Below, piece after piece: positions 8,445-16,052 of a stretch of DNA of 64,000 bases. This DNA is from Alloboseaceae bacterium BT-24-1 (GTDB lineage Bacteria > Pseudomonadota > Alphaproteobacteria > Rhizobiales > Beijerinckiaceae), in contig JAOYTL010000010.1 of the NCBI GenBank assembly GCA_025846845.1, positions 62,001 through 126,000 of the forward strand. The letters run 5' to 3'. A program made the translations under genes and the position numbers. Each line of letters opens with the position of its first letter. Position 1 is the stretch's first letter. Under the pieces are notes generated by a model, which saw only the letters and a list, made by a program, of their open reading frames with translations, was not told where the DNA came from and searched no databases.

Positions 8445-8891
8445 TCACCCATTCCGGACACTCTCGGCCAAGATCGGCGCCGTCTCGATCTCGCCGACCC
8501 CCGGCACCGCGCTCAACCTGTCGACCAGTCGCGACAGGGCCGGTGCGTCTTCCGTCTCGACGATCAGCATCGCGTCGACCGGGCCGGCCAGCGAATAGCA
8601 GGCGACGATCTCCGGCCAGTGCCTGAAGCGATCGAGCACGGCTGCGCAGGGGCGCGTCCGGATGCGCAGGGAGAGCATCGCGCGGGTCGTCGGCGCCTTC
8701 GGCAGGTCGGCGAGCCGGACGGTGTAGCCGAGGATGGCACCGCTGCGCTCGAGCCTTGCCATCCGCTCCTGGATCGCGGTGCGCGAGAGCCCGGCGTCGC
8801 GTGCCAGCGCGGTGAAGGAGGCGCGGGCGTCGGCCCGCAGCAGCGCGAGCAGCTTCCGGTCGATGGCGTCGAGCTCACCGTCGTTTCGCAA
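8445..8891 (-). CDS. Lrp/AsnC-family transcriptional regulator
   Basis: The N-terminal winged helix-turn-helix (LDAIDRKLLALLRADARASF, then SRTAIQERMARLERSG) and C-terminal RAM ligand-binding domain (about residues 65-145) are those of Lrp/AsnC regulators, which form octamers and respond to amino acids. I chose the TTG start at 8891 because GGGAGG lies six bases upstream; a TTG ten codons further out lacks such a site. The product is 148 residues, a normal length. It is divergent from a cupin gene that starts 112 bases away, so that gene is the likely target. Confidence 0.88.
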   Translation of the reverse strand: MRNDGELDAIDRKLLALLRADARASFTALARDAGLSRTAIQERMARLERSGAILGYTVRLADLPKAPTTRAMLSLRIRTRPCAAVLDRFRHWPEIVACYSLAGPVDAMLIVETEDAPALSRLVDRLSAVPGVGEIETAPILAESVRNG

Positions 8892-9003
8892 GCGAAGCCT
8901 CCCGCAAACCGCCGATCGCAACCAGTACCGGCGTCTTGCCTATGGCACGGGCGCCGGCGCCGGTGAAGATTCAGGGTCTCTTCCACGAACCGGAGACATC
9001 AGG

Positions 9004-9315
9004 ATGAGGACGATCAAGCCGCGCGACTTCACCGGCAGCCGCGCCTGGGAGGCGCTCGACATCGAGCGGATCGACGACGCCACGATCCGGCTGCACTGGA
9101 CCGACCAGCCGTACAAATGGCACGTCAATGACGGGCCGGAGGTCTTCGTCGTCCTCGACGGCGAGGTCGACATGCATACCCGTACCGGCGGTGTAGAGAG
9201 CGTGCAGCGGCTCGCGCCTGGCGACATCTTCCATGCGCAGGACGGCGACGCCCATGTCGCCCACCCCGTCGGTCCCGCGCGGGTCCTGGTGATCGAGCGC
9301 GCCGGCAGCGTCTAA
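9004..9315 (+). CDS. Small cupin-domain protein
   Basis: The 103-residue protein is a single cupin barrel. The two cupin motifs are recognisable as WHVNDGPEVFVVLDGEVDMH (about residues 39-58) and PGDIFHAQDGDAHVAHP (about 72-88), with histidines able to bind a metal. Proteins of this size act as sugar or amino acid isomerases, dioxygenases or binding proteins, and no specific activity can be assigned. The ATG at 9004 is the natural start, since the frame upstream runs through the divergent regulator. It stands divergently to the Lrp-family regulator, which probably controls it, and is followed by a strong hairpin. Confidence 0.78.
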   Translation: MRTIKPRDFTGSRAWEALDIERIDDATIRLHWTDQPYKWHVNDGPEVFVVLDGEVDMHTRTGGVESVQRLAPGDIFHAQDGDAHVAHPVGPARVLVIERAGSV

Positions 9316-9322
9316 ATCGAAA

Positions 9323-9350
9323 AGGTCCCCGGCCTCGCGGCCGGGGACCT
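9323..9350. terminator. Bidirectional hairpin terminator between cupin and TRAP binding-protein gene
   Basis: A perfect 12-base inverted repeat (AGGTCCCCGGCC at 9323-9334 with 9339-9350, loop TCGC) lies between two converging genes. Read on the minus strand it is followed by TTTCGATTTA, so it best fits the end of the TRAP binding-protein gene, but it can serve both directions. Confidence 0.75.
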
Positions 9351-9389
9351 CACAACAAGTTGGCCGGCGGACCGGCAGTCGCCCTCTTC

Positions 9390-10484
9390 TCAGAGCATGT
9401 TCGCCGCGCGGGCGCGGATCATGAAGTTGTCGTAGGTGTATTCGGCGATCTGGAACCAGAGATATTCGTCGCCGCGGAAGGCCGACATCGCCTCGTAGAT
9501 CTTCTTGAAGTCGGGATTCTTGGCGCTGGTCTCGGCATAGACCTCCTTCGAGGCCTTGAGGCAGGCCTCGAGGATCTCCTGCGAGAACGGCCGCAGCTGC
9601 GCGCCGCCACCGACGAGGCGCTTCAGCGCAGCCGGATTGCGGGCGTCGTACTTGGCCTGCATGTCCATATTGGCGAGCCCTGCCGCCGTGGTCAGGATCG
9701 ACTTGTAGGTCTTCGGCAGGGCGTCCCATTTCGCGGTGTTCAGGAAGAAATGCAGCGCGGCGCCGCCCTCCCACCAGCCGGGATAGTAATAGTAGGGCGC
9801 GACCTTGTTGAAGCCGAGCTTCTCGTCATCGGCCGGCCCGACCCATTCGGCCGCGTCGATCGTGCCCTTCTCCAGCGCCGGGTAGATGTCGCCGCCGCCG
9901 ATCTGCTGCGGCACGACGCCGAGCTTGCTCATGACCTGGCCGGCGAAGCCGCCGATGCGCATCTTCAGGCCCTGGAGATCGGCGACCGTCTTGATCTCCT
10001 TGCGGAACCAGCCGCCCATCTGGCAGCCGGTGTTGCCGCCCGGCAGGGCGTAGATGTTGTGCTTCTTGTAGAACTCGTTGAGCAGGTCCATGCCGCCGCC
10101 ATGGTAGAACCAGGCGTTCTGCTGGCGGGCATTGAGACCGAAGGGCACCGCGGTGCCGAAGGCGAAGGTCGGGTCCTTGCCGACATAATAATATGAGGCT
10201 GTGTGGCACATCTCGACCGTGCCATTGGTCACGGCATCGGCTGCCTGCAGCGCCGGCACGATCTCGCCGGCGGCGAAGACCTGAATCTGGAACTTGCCGT
10301 CGCTCGCTTCCGAGACCGCCTTCGCCAGCACTTCCGAAGCGCCGTAGATGGTATCCAGCGATTTCGGGAACGAGGAGGTGACGCGCCATTTCACCTCCGG
10401 CATCGACTGAGCGATGGCCGGCGCGGCGATGACGCTGGCGGCACCGCCGGCACCGGCGACTTTCAGAAACTGACGACGCTTCAT
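9390..10484 (-). CDS. TRAP transporter periplasmic binding protein (FcbT1/DctP type), copy 1
   Basis: This 364-residue protein begins with a twin-arginine signal (MKRRQFLKVAG, then a hydrophobic stretch ending APAIAQ), so it is exported folded. The mature part has the DctP-type fold signatures SSFPKSLDTIYG and FAAGEIVPALQAADAV, and IGGGDIYPALEKGTIDAAEW with the arginine segment MRIGGFAG that usually binds the substrate carboxylate. It is typical of the FcbT1 (mannitol/chloroaromatic) group. The start is fixed by GGAGGAG eight bases upstream; the open frame continues upstream only as a shadow of its neighbour. A close paralog lies directly upstream on the same strand, separated by a terminator, so the two are transcribed separately. 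The matching permeases are probably those at 5494-7910. Confidence 0.93.
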   Translation of the reverse strand: MKRRQFLKVAGAGGAASVIAAPAIAQSMPEVKWRVTSSFPKSLDTIYGASEVLAKAVSEASDGKFQIQVFAAGEIVPALQAADAVTNGTVEMCHTASYYYVGKDPTFAFGTAVPFGLNARQQNAWFYHGGGMDLLNEFYKKHNIYALPGGNTGCQMGGWFRKEIKTVADLQGLKMRIGGFAGQVMSKLGVVPQQIGGGDIYPALEKGTIDAAEWVGPADDEKLGFNKVAPYYYYPGWWEGGAALHFFLNTAKWDALPKTYKSILTTAAGLANMDMQAKYDARNPAALKRLVGGGAQLRPFSQEILEACLKASKEVYAETSAKNPDFKKIYEAMSAFRGDEYLWFQIAEYTYDNFMIRARAANML

Positions 10485-10667
10485 TCGATGCGCTCCTCCC
10501 AGAGCTTTCTGAGGCGCGCCGGTATGTTCCGGTTCGCGCGCAAGAGCGTTAGAAAAGGCTATCTGCGAGGCGAGCGCAAGCTCTTCACATGGCCCCCATG
10601 CATTTACTGCATAGGTATTTGGTCTAATCCATCTTGGCATTGACGCACCGCCCGAACCTTCCCGGCC

Positions 10668-10698
10668 AAACAAAAAGCCCGGCCTGCCGGCCGGGCTT
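10668..10698 (-). terminator. Rho-independent terminator after TRAP binding protein copy 2
   Basis: A perfect 10-base stem (AAGCCCGGCC at 10675-10684 with 10689-10698, loop TGCC) is followed on the minus strand by TTTTTGTTTGG. It separates the two paralogous binding-protein genes into independent transcription units. Confidence 0.88.
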
Positions 10699-10726
10699 CG
10701 TTGCTGTCGCCGTATTCGGCGATGAT

Positions 10727-11815
10727 TTACTTCGTGGCGCGGTTGCGCACCTGGAAGATGTCGAAGGTCAGTTCCGCCACCTGCCACCAGAGATACTGGT
10801 CGCCGCGGAAGGCCGCCATCGCCTCGATCGCCTTCTTGAAGTCGGCGTTCTTGGCCGAGATCTCGGCATAGAGCTCGTTGGAGGCCTTGAGCGAGGCTTC
10901 CATCACGTCCTGCGGGAACGGGCGCAGCTGCGTGCCGGCGCCGACCAGGCGCTTCAGCGCCGCCGGGTTCTGCACATCGTACTTCGCCGCCATCTGGGTG
11001 TTGGCGTAGGTGCAGGCGGCGGTCAGCGCGGCCTGGTAGGCCTTGGGCAGCGCGTTCCACTTCTCCAGGTTGACGAAGGCGTGGACGCACGGCCCACCCT
11101 CCCAGAAGCCCGGATAGTAGTAGTACGGCGCGACCTTGGCGAAGCCGAGCTTCTCGTCGTCATAGGGGCCGACCCACTCGGCGCCGTCGATCGTGCCCTT
11201 TTCGAGCGCCGGATAGATGTCGCCGCCGCCGATCTGCTGCGGCACGAGGCCGAGCTTCTGCAGGACCGAGCCGGCGATGCCGCCGATGCGCATCTTCAGG
11301 CCGTTGATGTCGGCGACGCTCTTGATCTCCTTGCGGAACCAGCCGCCCATCTGGGCGCCGGTGTTGCCGCAGGGCAGACCGTAGATGTTGAACTTCTTGT
11401 AGAACTCGTTGAAGAGCTCGTTGCCGCCGCCCTGGAACAGCCAGGCATTCTGCTGGCGGGCATTGAGGCCGAACGGCACGGAAGCCGCAACCGCGAAGGT
11501 CGGATCCTTGCCGACATAGTAATACGAGACGGTGTGGCACATCTCGACGGTGTTGTTGCTGACCGCATCGGCCGCCTGCAGCGCCGGCACGATCTCGCCG
11601 GCGGCGAAGACCTGGATCTGGAACTTGCCATCGGTCAGGTCGGAGACCATCTTGGCCATGACCTCAGCGCCACCATAGATGGTGTCGAGCGATTTCGGGA
11701 AGCTCGACGCCAGGCGCCACTTCACCTCTGGATTCGACTGCGCGACCGCCGGCATGGCGACAGCGGACACTGCCGCACCGGTACCGGCGACCTGCAGGAA
11801 CTGACGACGCTTCAT
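10727..11815 (-). CDS. TRAP transporter periplasmic binding protein (FcbT1/DctP type), copy 2
   Basis: The product has 362 residues, with a twin-arginine signal (MKRRQFLQVAG ending MPAVAQ) and the same domain layout as its neighbour. Long stretches are identical, for example GKFQIQVFAAGEIVPALQAA and QIGGGDIYPALEKGTID. Differences cluster in places likely to touch the ligand, such as VSYYYVGKDPTFAVAASVPF against ASYYYVGKDPTFAFGTAVPF, and GGGNELFNEF against GGGMDLLNEF. This is a recent tandem duplication with possible change of substrate. The ATG at 11815 follows GAGGAG at workable spacing; an ATG three codons upstream is too close to that site. Its promoter must lie in the 312-base gap upstream. 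Confidence 0.93.
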   Translation of the reverse strand: MKRRQFLQVAGTGAAVSAVAMPAVAQSNPEVKWRLASSFPKSLDTIYGGAEVMAKMVSDLTDGKFQIQVFAAGEIVPALQAADAVSNNTVEMCHTVSYYYVGKDPTFAVAASVPFGLNARQQNAWLFQGGGNELFNEFYKKFNIYGLPCGNTGAQMGGWFRKEIKSVADINGLKMRIGGIAGSVLQKLGLVPQQIGGGDIYPALEKGTIDGAEWVGPYDDEKLGFAKVAPYYYYPGFWEGGPCVHAFVNLEKWNALPKAYQAALTAACTYANTQMAAKYDVQNPAALKRLVGAGTQLRPFPQDVMEASLKASNELYAEISAKNADFKKAIEAMAAFRGDQYLWWQVAELTFDIFQVRNRATK

Positions 11816-12127
11816 ATGGGGCATCTCCTCGTTTCGACGTTCATCGCCGCGCCCGAGCAGCAATAGCACCGGCACAGGCGACATTTGTAGGACGACCTTG
11901 GTGTTATGCAGCGGTGATCGGAAGCGGCGGCCCGGGTTGACCCACGGTTAATCGGCTCACCTCGAATCTATACTTGCACAAGATTTGCGCAGCACTCCCC
12001 CCAATCGTTGCAAGATCGTCAACTGTCGCAGGCCGCTCGACAATTGCACGCAGAGCATGGCACGGCTGCGCCGGAAGCGCATGAAACTTTTTCCCCGCCC
12101 GGTCAACCTCTCCCCTAAAGAGGCCTG
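11816..12127. other. 312-base divergent intergenic region
   Basis: This gap separates the minus-strand TRAP binding-protein gene from the plus-strand DCC gene. It should contain both promoters. I see no convincing coding frame, no riboswitch-like structure and no strong palindrome. A/T-richer patches around 11965-11990 and 12080-12100 are the likeliest promoter positions. Confidence 0.4.
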
Positions 12128-12547
12128 ATGACCAGCATGCCTGCCCCGATCTGGCTCTATGACGGCGTCTGCGTCCTCTGCTCCGGCGGCGTGCGCTACA
12201 CCCTGCGGCACGAGCGCGACCACGCCATCCGCTTCGTCGCAATCCAGTCGCGCGAGGGGCGTGAGCTGGCGGAGGCGCATGGCATCGACCCGGACGAACC
12301 GGACAGCTTCCTGTTCATCGAAAACGGCAAGGCGCTGGCAAAGTCCGATGGCGTGCTGGCGCTCGTCCGCCATCTGAACGGACCGGCGCGCCTCCTCTTG
12401 CTCGGGCAAGTGCTGCCAAAGCGCTGGCGCGACTGGCTCTATGACCGTGTCGCCCGCAATCGCTATCGGCTCTTCGGCAAGAAAGACAGCTGCGAGATAC
12501 CGGACCCGGCGACGCGGCACCGCTTCACTTTGCCGGACAGCCCATGA
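12128..12547 (+). CDS. DCC-family (DUF393) thiol-disulfide oxidoreductase-like protein
   Basis: This 139-residue protein carries the name-giving motif near its N-terminus, YDGVCVLCSGGV, with Asp12, Cys15 and Cys18. The rest of the DCC pattern follows: RFVAIQSREG, PDSFLFIENGKALAKSDGVL and a C-terminal RNRYRLFGKKDSCEIP. The family is predicted to have a thioredoxin-like redox fold, but the partners are mostly unknown. The stop overlaps the next ATG by four bases (ATGA), so it is translationally coupled to the DUF4166 oxidoreductase, which suggests a joint function. Confidence 0.88.
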   Translation: MTSMPAPIWLYDGVCVLCSGGVRYTLRHERDHAIRFVAIQSREGRELAEAHGIDPDEPDSFLFIENGKALAKSDGVLALVRHLNGPARLLLLGQVLPKRWRDWLYDRVARNRYRLFGKKDSCEIPDPATRHRFTLPDSP

Positions 12548-14223
12548 AGCGCGTCGTGCTGATCGGCGCGACCGGCGTCTTCGGCCGGCGGCTGGCGCGC
12601 CATCTCTCGCGCATGGACGGCCTCGATCTGGTGCTGACCTCACGCAGCGCCGACAAGGCCGAGGCCCTGGCGAGGGAGTTGGCGACGGAAGCGAGCGTAC
12701 CGGTCAGCGGTGTCGCGCTCGATCGCGACAAGGACCTCGTCGCCGCGCTCGCCGCATTGCAGCCCTGGCTGGTGATCGACGCCTCCGGGCCGTTCCAGCA
12801 CCAGGGCTACGAAGTGCCGACCGCGGCACTCCTGCTCGGCGCCCATGCCGTCGACCTCGCCGATGCGCGCGACTACCTGACCGGTTACGGGCCGCAGCTG
12901 GACGAGCTCGCCAGGCAGCGCGGCCTCGTCGCGCTGGCCGGTGCGAGCTCGACGCCTGCCCTCTCGGCCGCGGCCGCGCGGGAACTCAGCGAAGGCTGGC
13001 AGCGGCTCGATACGGTCGACATCGCGATCACACCGGGCGGACGCAGCGAGGTCGGGCCGGCGGTGATCGCTGCGGTCCTGAGCTATGCCGGCAAGCCGGT
13101 GCCGATCTGGCGGGAGGGCGAATTGCAGACCACGCCCGGCTGGGGTGTCGGAGAGGTCATCGATATGCCCGGCCTCGGCCCGCGGCGGGTCGCGCCGGTC
13201 GAGACTGTCGACGCCGAGACGCTCGGCCCGGGCCTAGCGGTGCAGTCGCGTGTGAGTTTCTCCGCCGGGCTTGAAGCCGGCATCGAGCAATGGGGGCTGG
13301 CGCTGCTCGGCTGGCTGCGCCGCCGTGGCTGGCTCACCGAGCTTTCGCCGCTCGTGCCGTTCCTCGTCAAGGCGCGCAGGGTGACCCGGCTCTGGACCTC
13401 GGATCGCGGCGGCATGCGGGTCGCGATCACCGGCATCGATGCCAAGGGACGGCCGCGCCGGGCCTATTGGTCGCTACTGGCGGAGAATGATGACGGCCCA
13501 CAAGTGCCGACGCTCGCAGCCGCGGCAGCGGTGCGTGCCCTGCTCGCTGATGGCATCGCGCCCGGCGCTCGCTCGGCCGCCGAGGCGCTCGACCTCGCGG
13601 CGATCGAGGCCGAGATGGTGCCCTACGCGATCAGCACCAGCCAGGACGAGCGCAACGTCGGCCCTGGCCTGTTCGAGACCGTATTCGGGGCAGAAGCGTA
13701 CTCCGGCATGCCGGCAGCGATCCGCGCCTTCCACTCCGCCAATGCCGAGCCGGTCTGGCGAGGCCGGGCTGACGTCGCGCGCGGCGACGGGGCAGCGATC
13801 GGCCTCCTCTGCCGGCTCTTCGGCCTGCCCGTCGCCGGGAACGACCTGCCGGTGACCGTCAGCGTTGCGCGCGGCGATTCGTTCGATAACAGCTCGGAAA
13901 CCTGGACCCGCAACTTCGCTGGCCAGCGCTTCAGTTCGCACCTGAGCATGGATCGCGGCGAGCTGCGCGAAGCCTTCGGCCCGTTTTCCTTCACGCTCGC
14001 TGCGCGGGCGAGCCCTGAGGGGCTGGCGCTGCCGATCGCCGCCTGGCGCGTCTTCGGCCTGCCGCTGCCGCGCTTCCCGATGCCGCGTGCAGAGGCGCAC
14101 GAGACGGTTGACGCGGACGGCCGCTTCCGCTTCGACGTGCGGCTCTCTTTGCCCTTCTTCGGCCTGCTGGCGCATTATCGCGGCTGGCTCAAACCTCGGG
14201 GACCAAGCGATGGATCAGGATAA
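12544..14223 (+). CDS. Saccharopine-dehydrogenase-like NAD(P)-binding protein fused to DUF4166
   Basis: The 559-residue protein has two parts. Residues 1 to about 370 form an NAD(P)-binding Rossmann domain with GATGVFGRRLARHL (8-21) and the IDASGPFQHQGYEVP segment typical of saccharopine-dehydrogenase-like reductases. Residues from about 385 to the end are DUF4166, with the pattern LCRLFGLP, then WTRNFAGQRFSSH, LREAFGPFSF and FGLPLPRFPMP. The natural reaction of this fusion is unknown. It is coupled to the DCC protein upstream and overlaps the ureohydrolase gene downstream by 14 bases, so the three genes probably share a transcript. Confidence 0.85.
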   Translation: MKRVVLIGATGVFGRRLARHLSRMDGLDLVLTSRSADKAEALARELATEASVPVSGVALDRDKDLVAALAALQPWLVIDASGPFQHQGYEVPTAALLLGAHAVDLADARDYLTGYGPQLDELARQRGLVALAGASSTPALSAAAARELSEGWQRLDTVDIAITPGGRSEVGPAVIAAVLSYAGKPVPIWREGELQTTPGWGVGEVIDMPGLGPRRVAPVETVDAETLGPGLAVQSRVSFSAGLEAGIEQWGLALLGWLRRRGWLTELSPLVPFLVKARRVTRLWTSDRGGMRVAITGIDAKGRPRRAYWSLLAENDDGPQVPTLAAAAAVRALLADGIAPGARSAAEALDLAAIEAEMVPYAISTSQDERNVGPGLFETVFGAEAYSGMPAAIRAFHSANAEPVWRGRADVARGDGAAIGLLCRLFGLPVAGNDLPVTVSVARGDSFDNSSETWTRNFAGQRFSSHLSMDRGELREAFGPFSFTLAARASPEGLALPIAAWRVFGLPLPRFPMPRAEAHETVDADGRFRFDVRLSLPFFGLLAHYRGWLKPRGPSDGSG

Positions 14224-15262
14224 GCTGGCGAAACTCAGGGCGCGCTATGCCGGGGCGAGCGGTGCCGACATCCATGATCCGCGCTTCGCCAAGGTCGCGG
14301 CCGGGCAGTTCCAGGGCGACCGGCGCAAATGGCCGTTCTCCGATGTCGCGACCTTCATCAGCGCGCCCTATCGGCCGGATGCGCTGGGCAAGCCCGATCT
14401 CGGCGGGCTCGACGTCGCGATCATCGGCCTGCCGATGGATCTCGGCGTCACCAACCGGGCCGGCACGCGGCTTGGCCCGCGCGCGGTGCGCGCCGTCGAG
14501 CGCATGGGGCCGATGGACCATGTCCACGGCACCGCGCCCTTCAGCATGGTCAAAGCCGCCGATATCGGCGACGTGCCGTTCCGCTCGCGCTATTCGCTGG
14601 AGAGCTGCCACGAGGACATCGAGGCGACCTTCAAGCAGATCGTGAAGGCCGGCGTCTCGACGCTCGCCGTCGGCGGCGACCATTCGATCACCTATCCGAT
14701 CCTGAAGGCGGTCGGCGAGAAGCGCCCGGTCGGCATGGTCCATATCGACGCGCATTGCGACACCTCCGGGCCCTATGAGGGCTCGAAGTTCCACCATGGC
14801 GGGCCGTTCCGACAGGCGGTGCTCGACGGCGTGCTCGATCCCGAGCGCGTGATCCAGATCGGCATCCGCGGCGGCGCGGAGTATCTCTGGGAGTTCTCCT
14901 ACGAGTCCGGCATGACCGTGATCCATGCCGACGAGGTCGATCGCATGGGCCTCGACGCCGTCATCGCCAAGGCGCTCGACGTGATCGGCGATGGGCCGAC
15001 CTATGTCTCCTTCGACGTCGATTCGCTCGATCCCGCCTTCGCGCCCGGCACCGGCACGCCCGAGGTCGGCGGCCTCACCCCGCGCGAAGCGCTCGCCATC
15101 CTGCGCGGGCTCAAGGGGCGCAATATCGTCGCCGCGGACGTGGTCGAGGTCGCCCCGCAATACGATGCGACCAGCAATACGGCGCAATGCGCGGCGCAGG
15201 TGCTGTTCCTCGAACTCTGCCTGATCGCCGAGGCGAGAGCCGCCGGCAAGGGCAGGCCGTGA
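14210..15262 (+). CDS. speB: Agmatinase/ureohydrolase family enzyme
   Basis: The 350-residue protein has all manganese ligands of the arginase/agmatinase fold: His158 in GGDHSIT, Asp180/His182/Asp184 in HIDAHCD, and Asp269/Asp271 in SFDVDSLDPAFAPGTGTPE. It would hydrolyse a guanidino compound (agmatine, guanidinobutyrate or similar) to urea and an amine. The specificity loop after HCDTSG differs from textbook SpeB, so the substrate is uncertain and the symbol is by family. The ATG at 14210 overlaps the previous gene by 14 bases, and the stop overlaps the GTG of an Lrp-type regulator (GTGA). Ornithine aminotransferase and a basic amino acid importer nearby support a role in arginine or guanidine catabolism. 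Confidence 0.88.
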   Translation: MDQDKLAKLRARYAGASGADIHDPRFAKVAAGQFQGDRRKWPFSDVATFISAPYRPDALGKPDLGGLDVAIIGLPMDLGVTNRAGTRLGPRAVRAVERMGPMDHVHGTAPFSMVKAADIGDVPFRSRYSLESCHEDIEATFKQIVKAGVSTLAVGGDHSITYPILKAVGEKRPVGMVHIDAHCDTSGPYEGSKFHHGGPFRQAVLDGVLDPERVIQIGIRGGAEYLWEFSYESGMTVIHADEVDRMGLDAVIAKALDVIGDGPTYVSFDVDSLDPAFAPGTGTPEVGGLTPREALAILRGLKGRNIVAADVVEVAPQYDATSNTAQCAAQVLFLELCLIAEARAAGKGRP

Positions 15263-15744
15263 AGCGAAAGGCGCTCCAGCTCGACGCGATCGATCGCCAG
15301 ATCATCGCGATCCTGCGGACGGAAGGCCGGATCACCAACCAGGCCCTGTCGGAACGGGTCGGGCTCTCGGCCCGGCCCTGCCTGGAGCGGATGCGCCGGC
15401 TGGAGGCCTCGGGGCTGATCGCCGGCTATGGCGCGCGGCTTTCGCCCGAGCTCGCCGGCCACGCCATCATCGCCTTCGCGCAGATCTCGCTGCGCGACCA
15501 TTCGGTCGGCCGGCGCGAGCGGGTCGAGAAGGTTCTGCGCGCCTGCCCGGACGTGGTCGAGCTCCTGGTGATCAGCGGCGATGCCGATTATCTCGCGCGC
15601 ATCGTCGCGAGTTCACTCGCCGCCTATGAGGAGCTGACCGGCGCCTGGCTCGCCGACAACCAGCTCGGCATCGCCCGGATCGCGACCACCTTCGCGCTGA
15701 AGGCGCTGAAGGATTTCGAGGGCTATCCGCTGCTGGAGGAGTAG
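15259..15744 (+). CDS. Lrp/AsnC-family transcriptional regulator
   Basis: The 161-residue protein has the Lrp winged helix-turn-helix (LDAIDRQIIAILRTEGRITN, then LSARPCLERMRRLEASG) and a RAM domain with the effector-pocket pattern VVELLVISGDADYLARIV. The GTG start overlaps the ureohydrolase stop, so the regulator is made together with the enzyme and probably senses an amino acid linked to it. Lrp-type regulators of arginine or ornithine catabolic genes are common in alphaproteobacteria, which fits the neighbours, but the ligand is inferred. Confidence 0.9.
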   Translation: MKRKALQLDAIDRQIIAILRTEGRITNQALSERVGLSARPCLERMRRLEASGLIAGYGARLSPELAGHAIIAFAQISLRDHSVGRRERVEKVLRACPDVVELLVISGDADYLARIVASSLAAYEELTGAWLADNQLGIARIATTFALKALKDFEGYPLLEE

Positions 15745-16052
15745 CGGGCCGGTCGGGACACCTTCTGCGCAAACCAAGCCGTCATTCCGGCCGCAGCGAA
15801 GCGGAGTGCCGGAATCCATCGTAGAGCTCCGGTGCCCTTCGATGGATTCTGGAGCGGCGCGGCTACGCCGCTTATCCGGAATGACGGGCGCGGATGAGAA
15901 TCATCCTATTATGCGCTCATGACATACCCGAAGCGCTCACGCCGGTTTTAAGCGGTGAACGCTTGCGATTGACGCATGACTTGAGCCATATGTTGCAGTG
16001 CAATGCGCAGTCGCGCGCAGCACCATAAAACAATCCATTCCGGACCATCGTC
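15745..16052. other. 308-base intergenic region with palindromic repeat and candidate operators
   Basis: This gap lies between the Lrp gene and the MFS gene. It holds the palindromic repeat at 15779-15887, an imperfect inverted repeat AAGCGCTCAC/GTGAACGCTT (15931-15940 with 15955-15964), a TTGACG box at 15969-15974, and a small palindrome TTGCAGTGCAA at 15993-16003. The last three are candidate promoter and operator parts for the MFS gene. No coding frame is convincing. Confidence 0.45.
15779..15887. repeat. REP-like palindromic element with nested inverted repeats
   Basis: The 109-base element is bounded by a perfect 12-base inverted repeat (CCGTCATTCCGG at 15779-15790 with 15876-15887). 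A second perfect 10-base inverted repeat (GAATCCATCG at 15812-15821 with 15840-15849) is nested inside. The GTCATTCC...GGAATGAC ends are those of dispersed palindromic repeats common in Rhizobiales intergenic DNA. Only one copy is present in this window. Confidence 0.75.

Noticed and set aside
10485..11090. N-terminal extension of TRAP binding protein copy 1
   Set aside because: The extension is only a frame-shifted shadow of copy 2 and crosses its terminator; the Tat signal and ribosome site fix the start at 10484.
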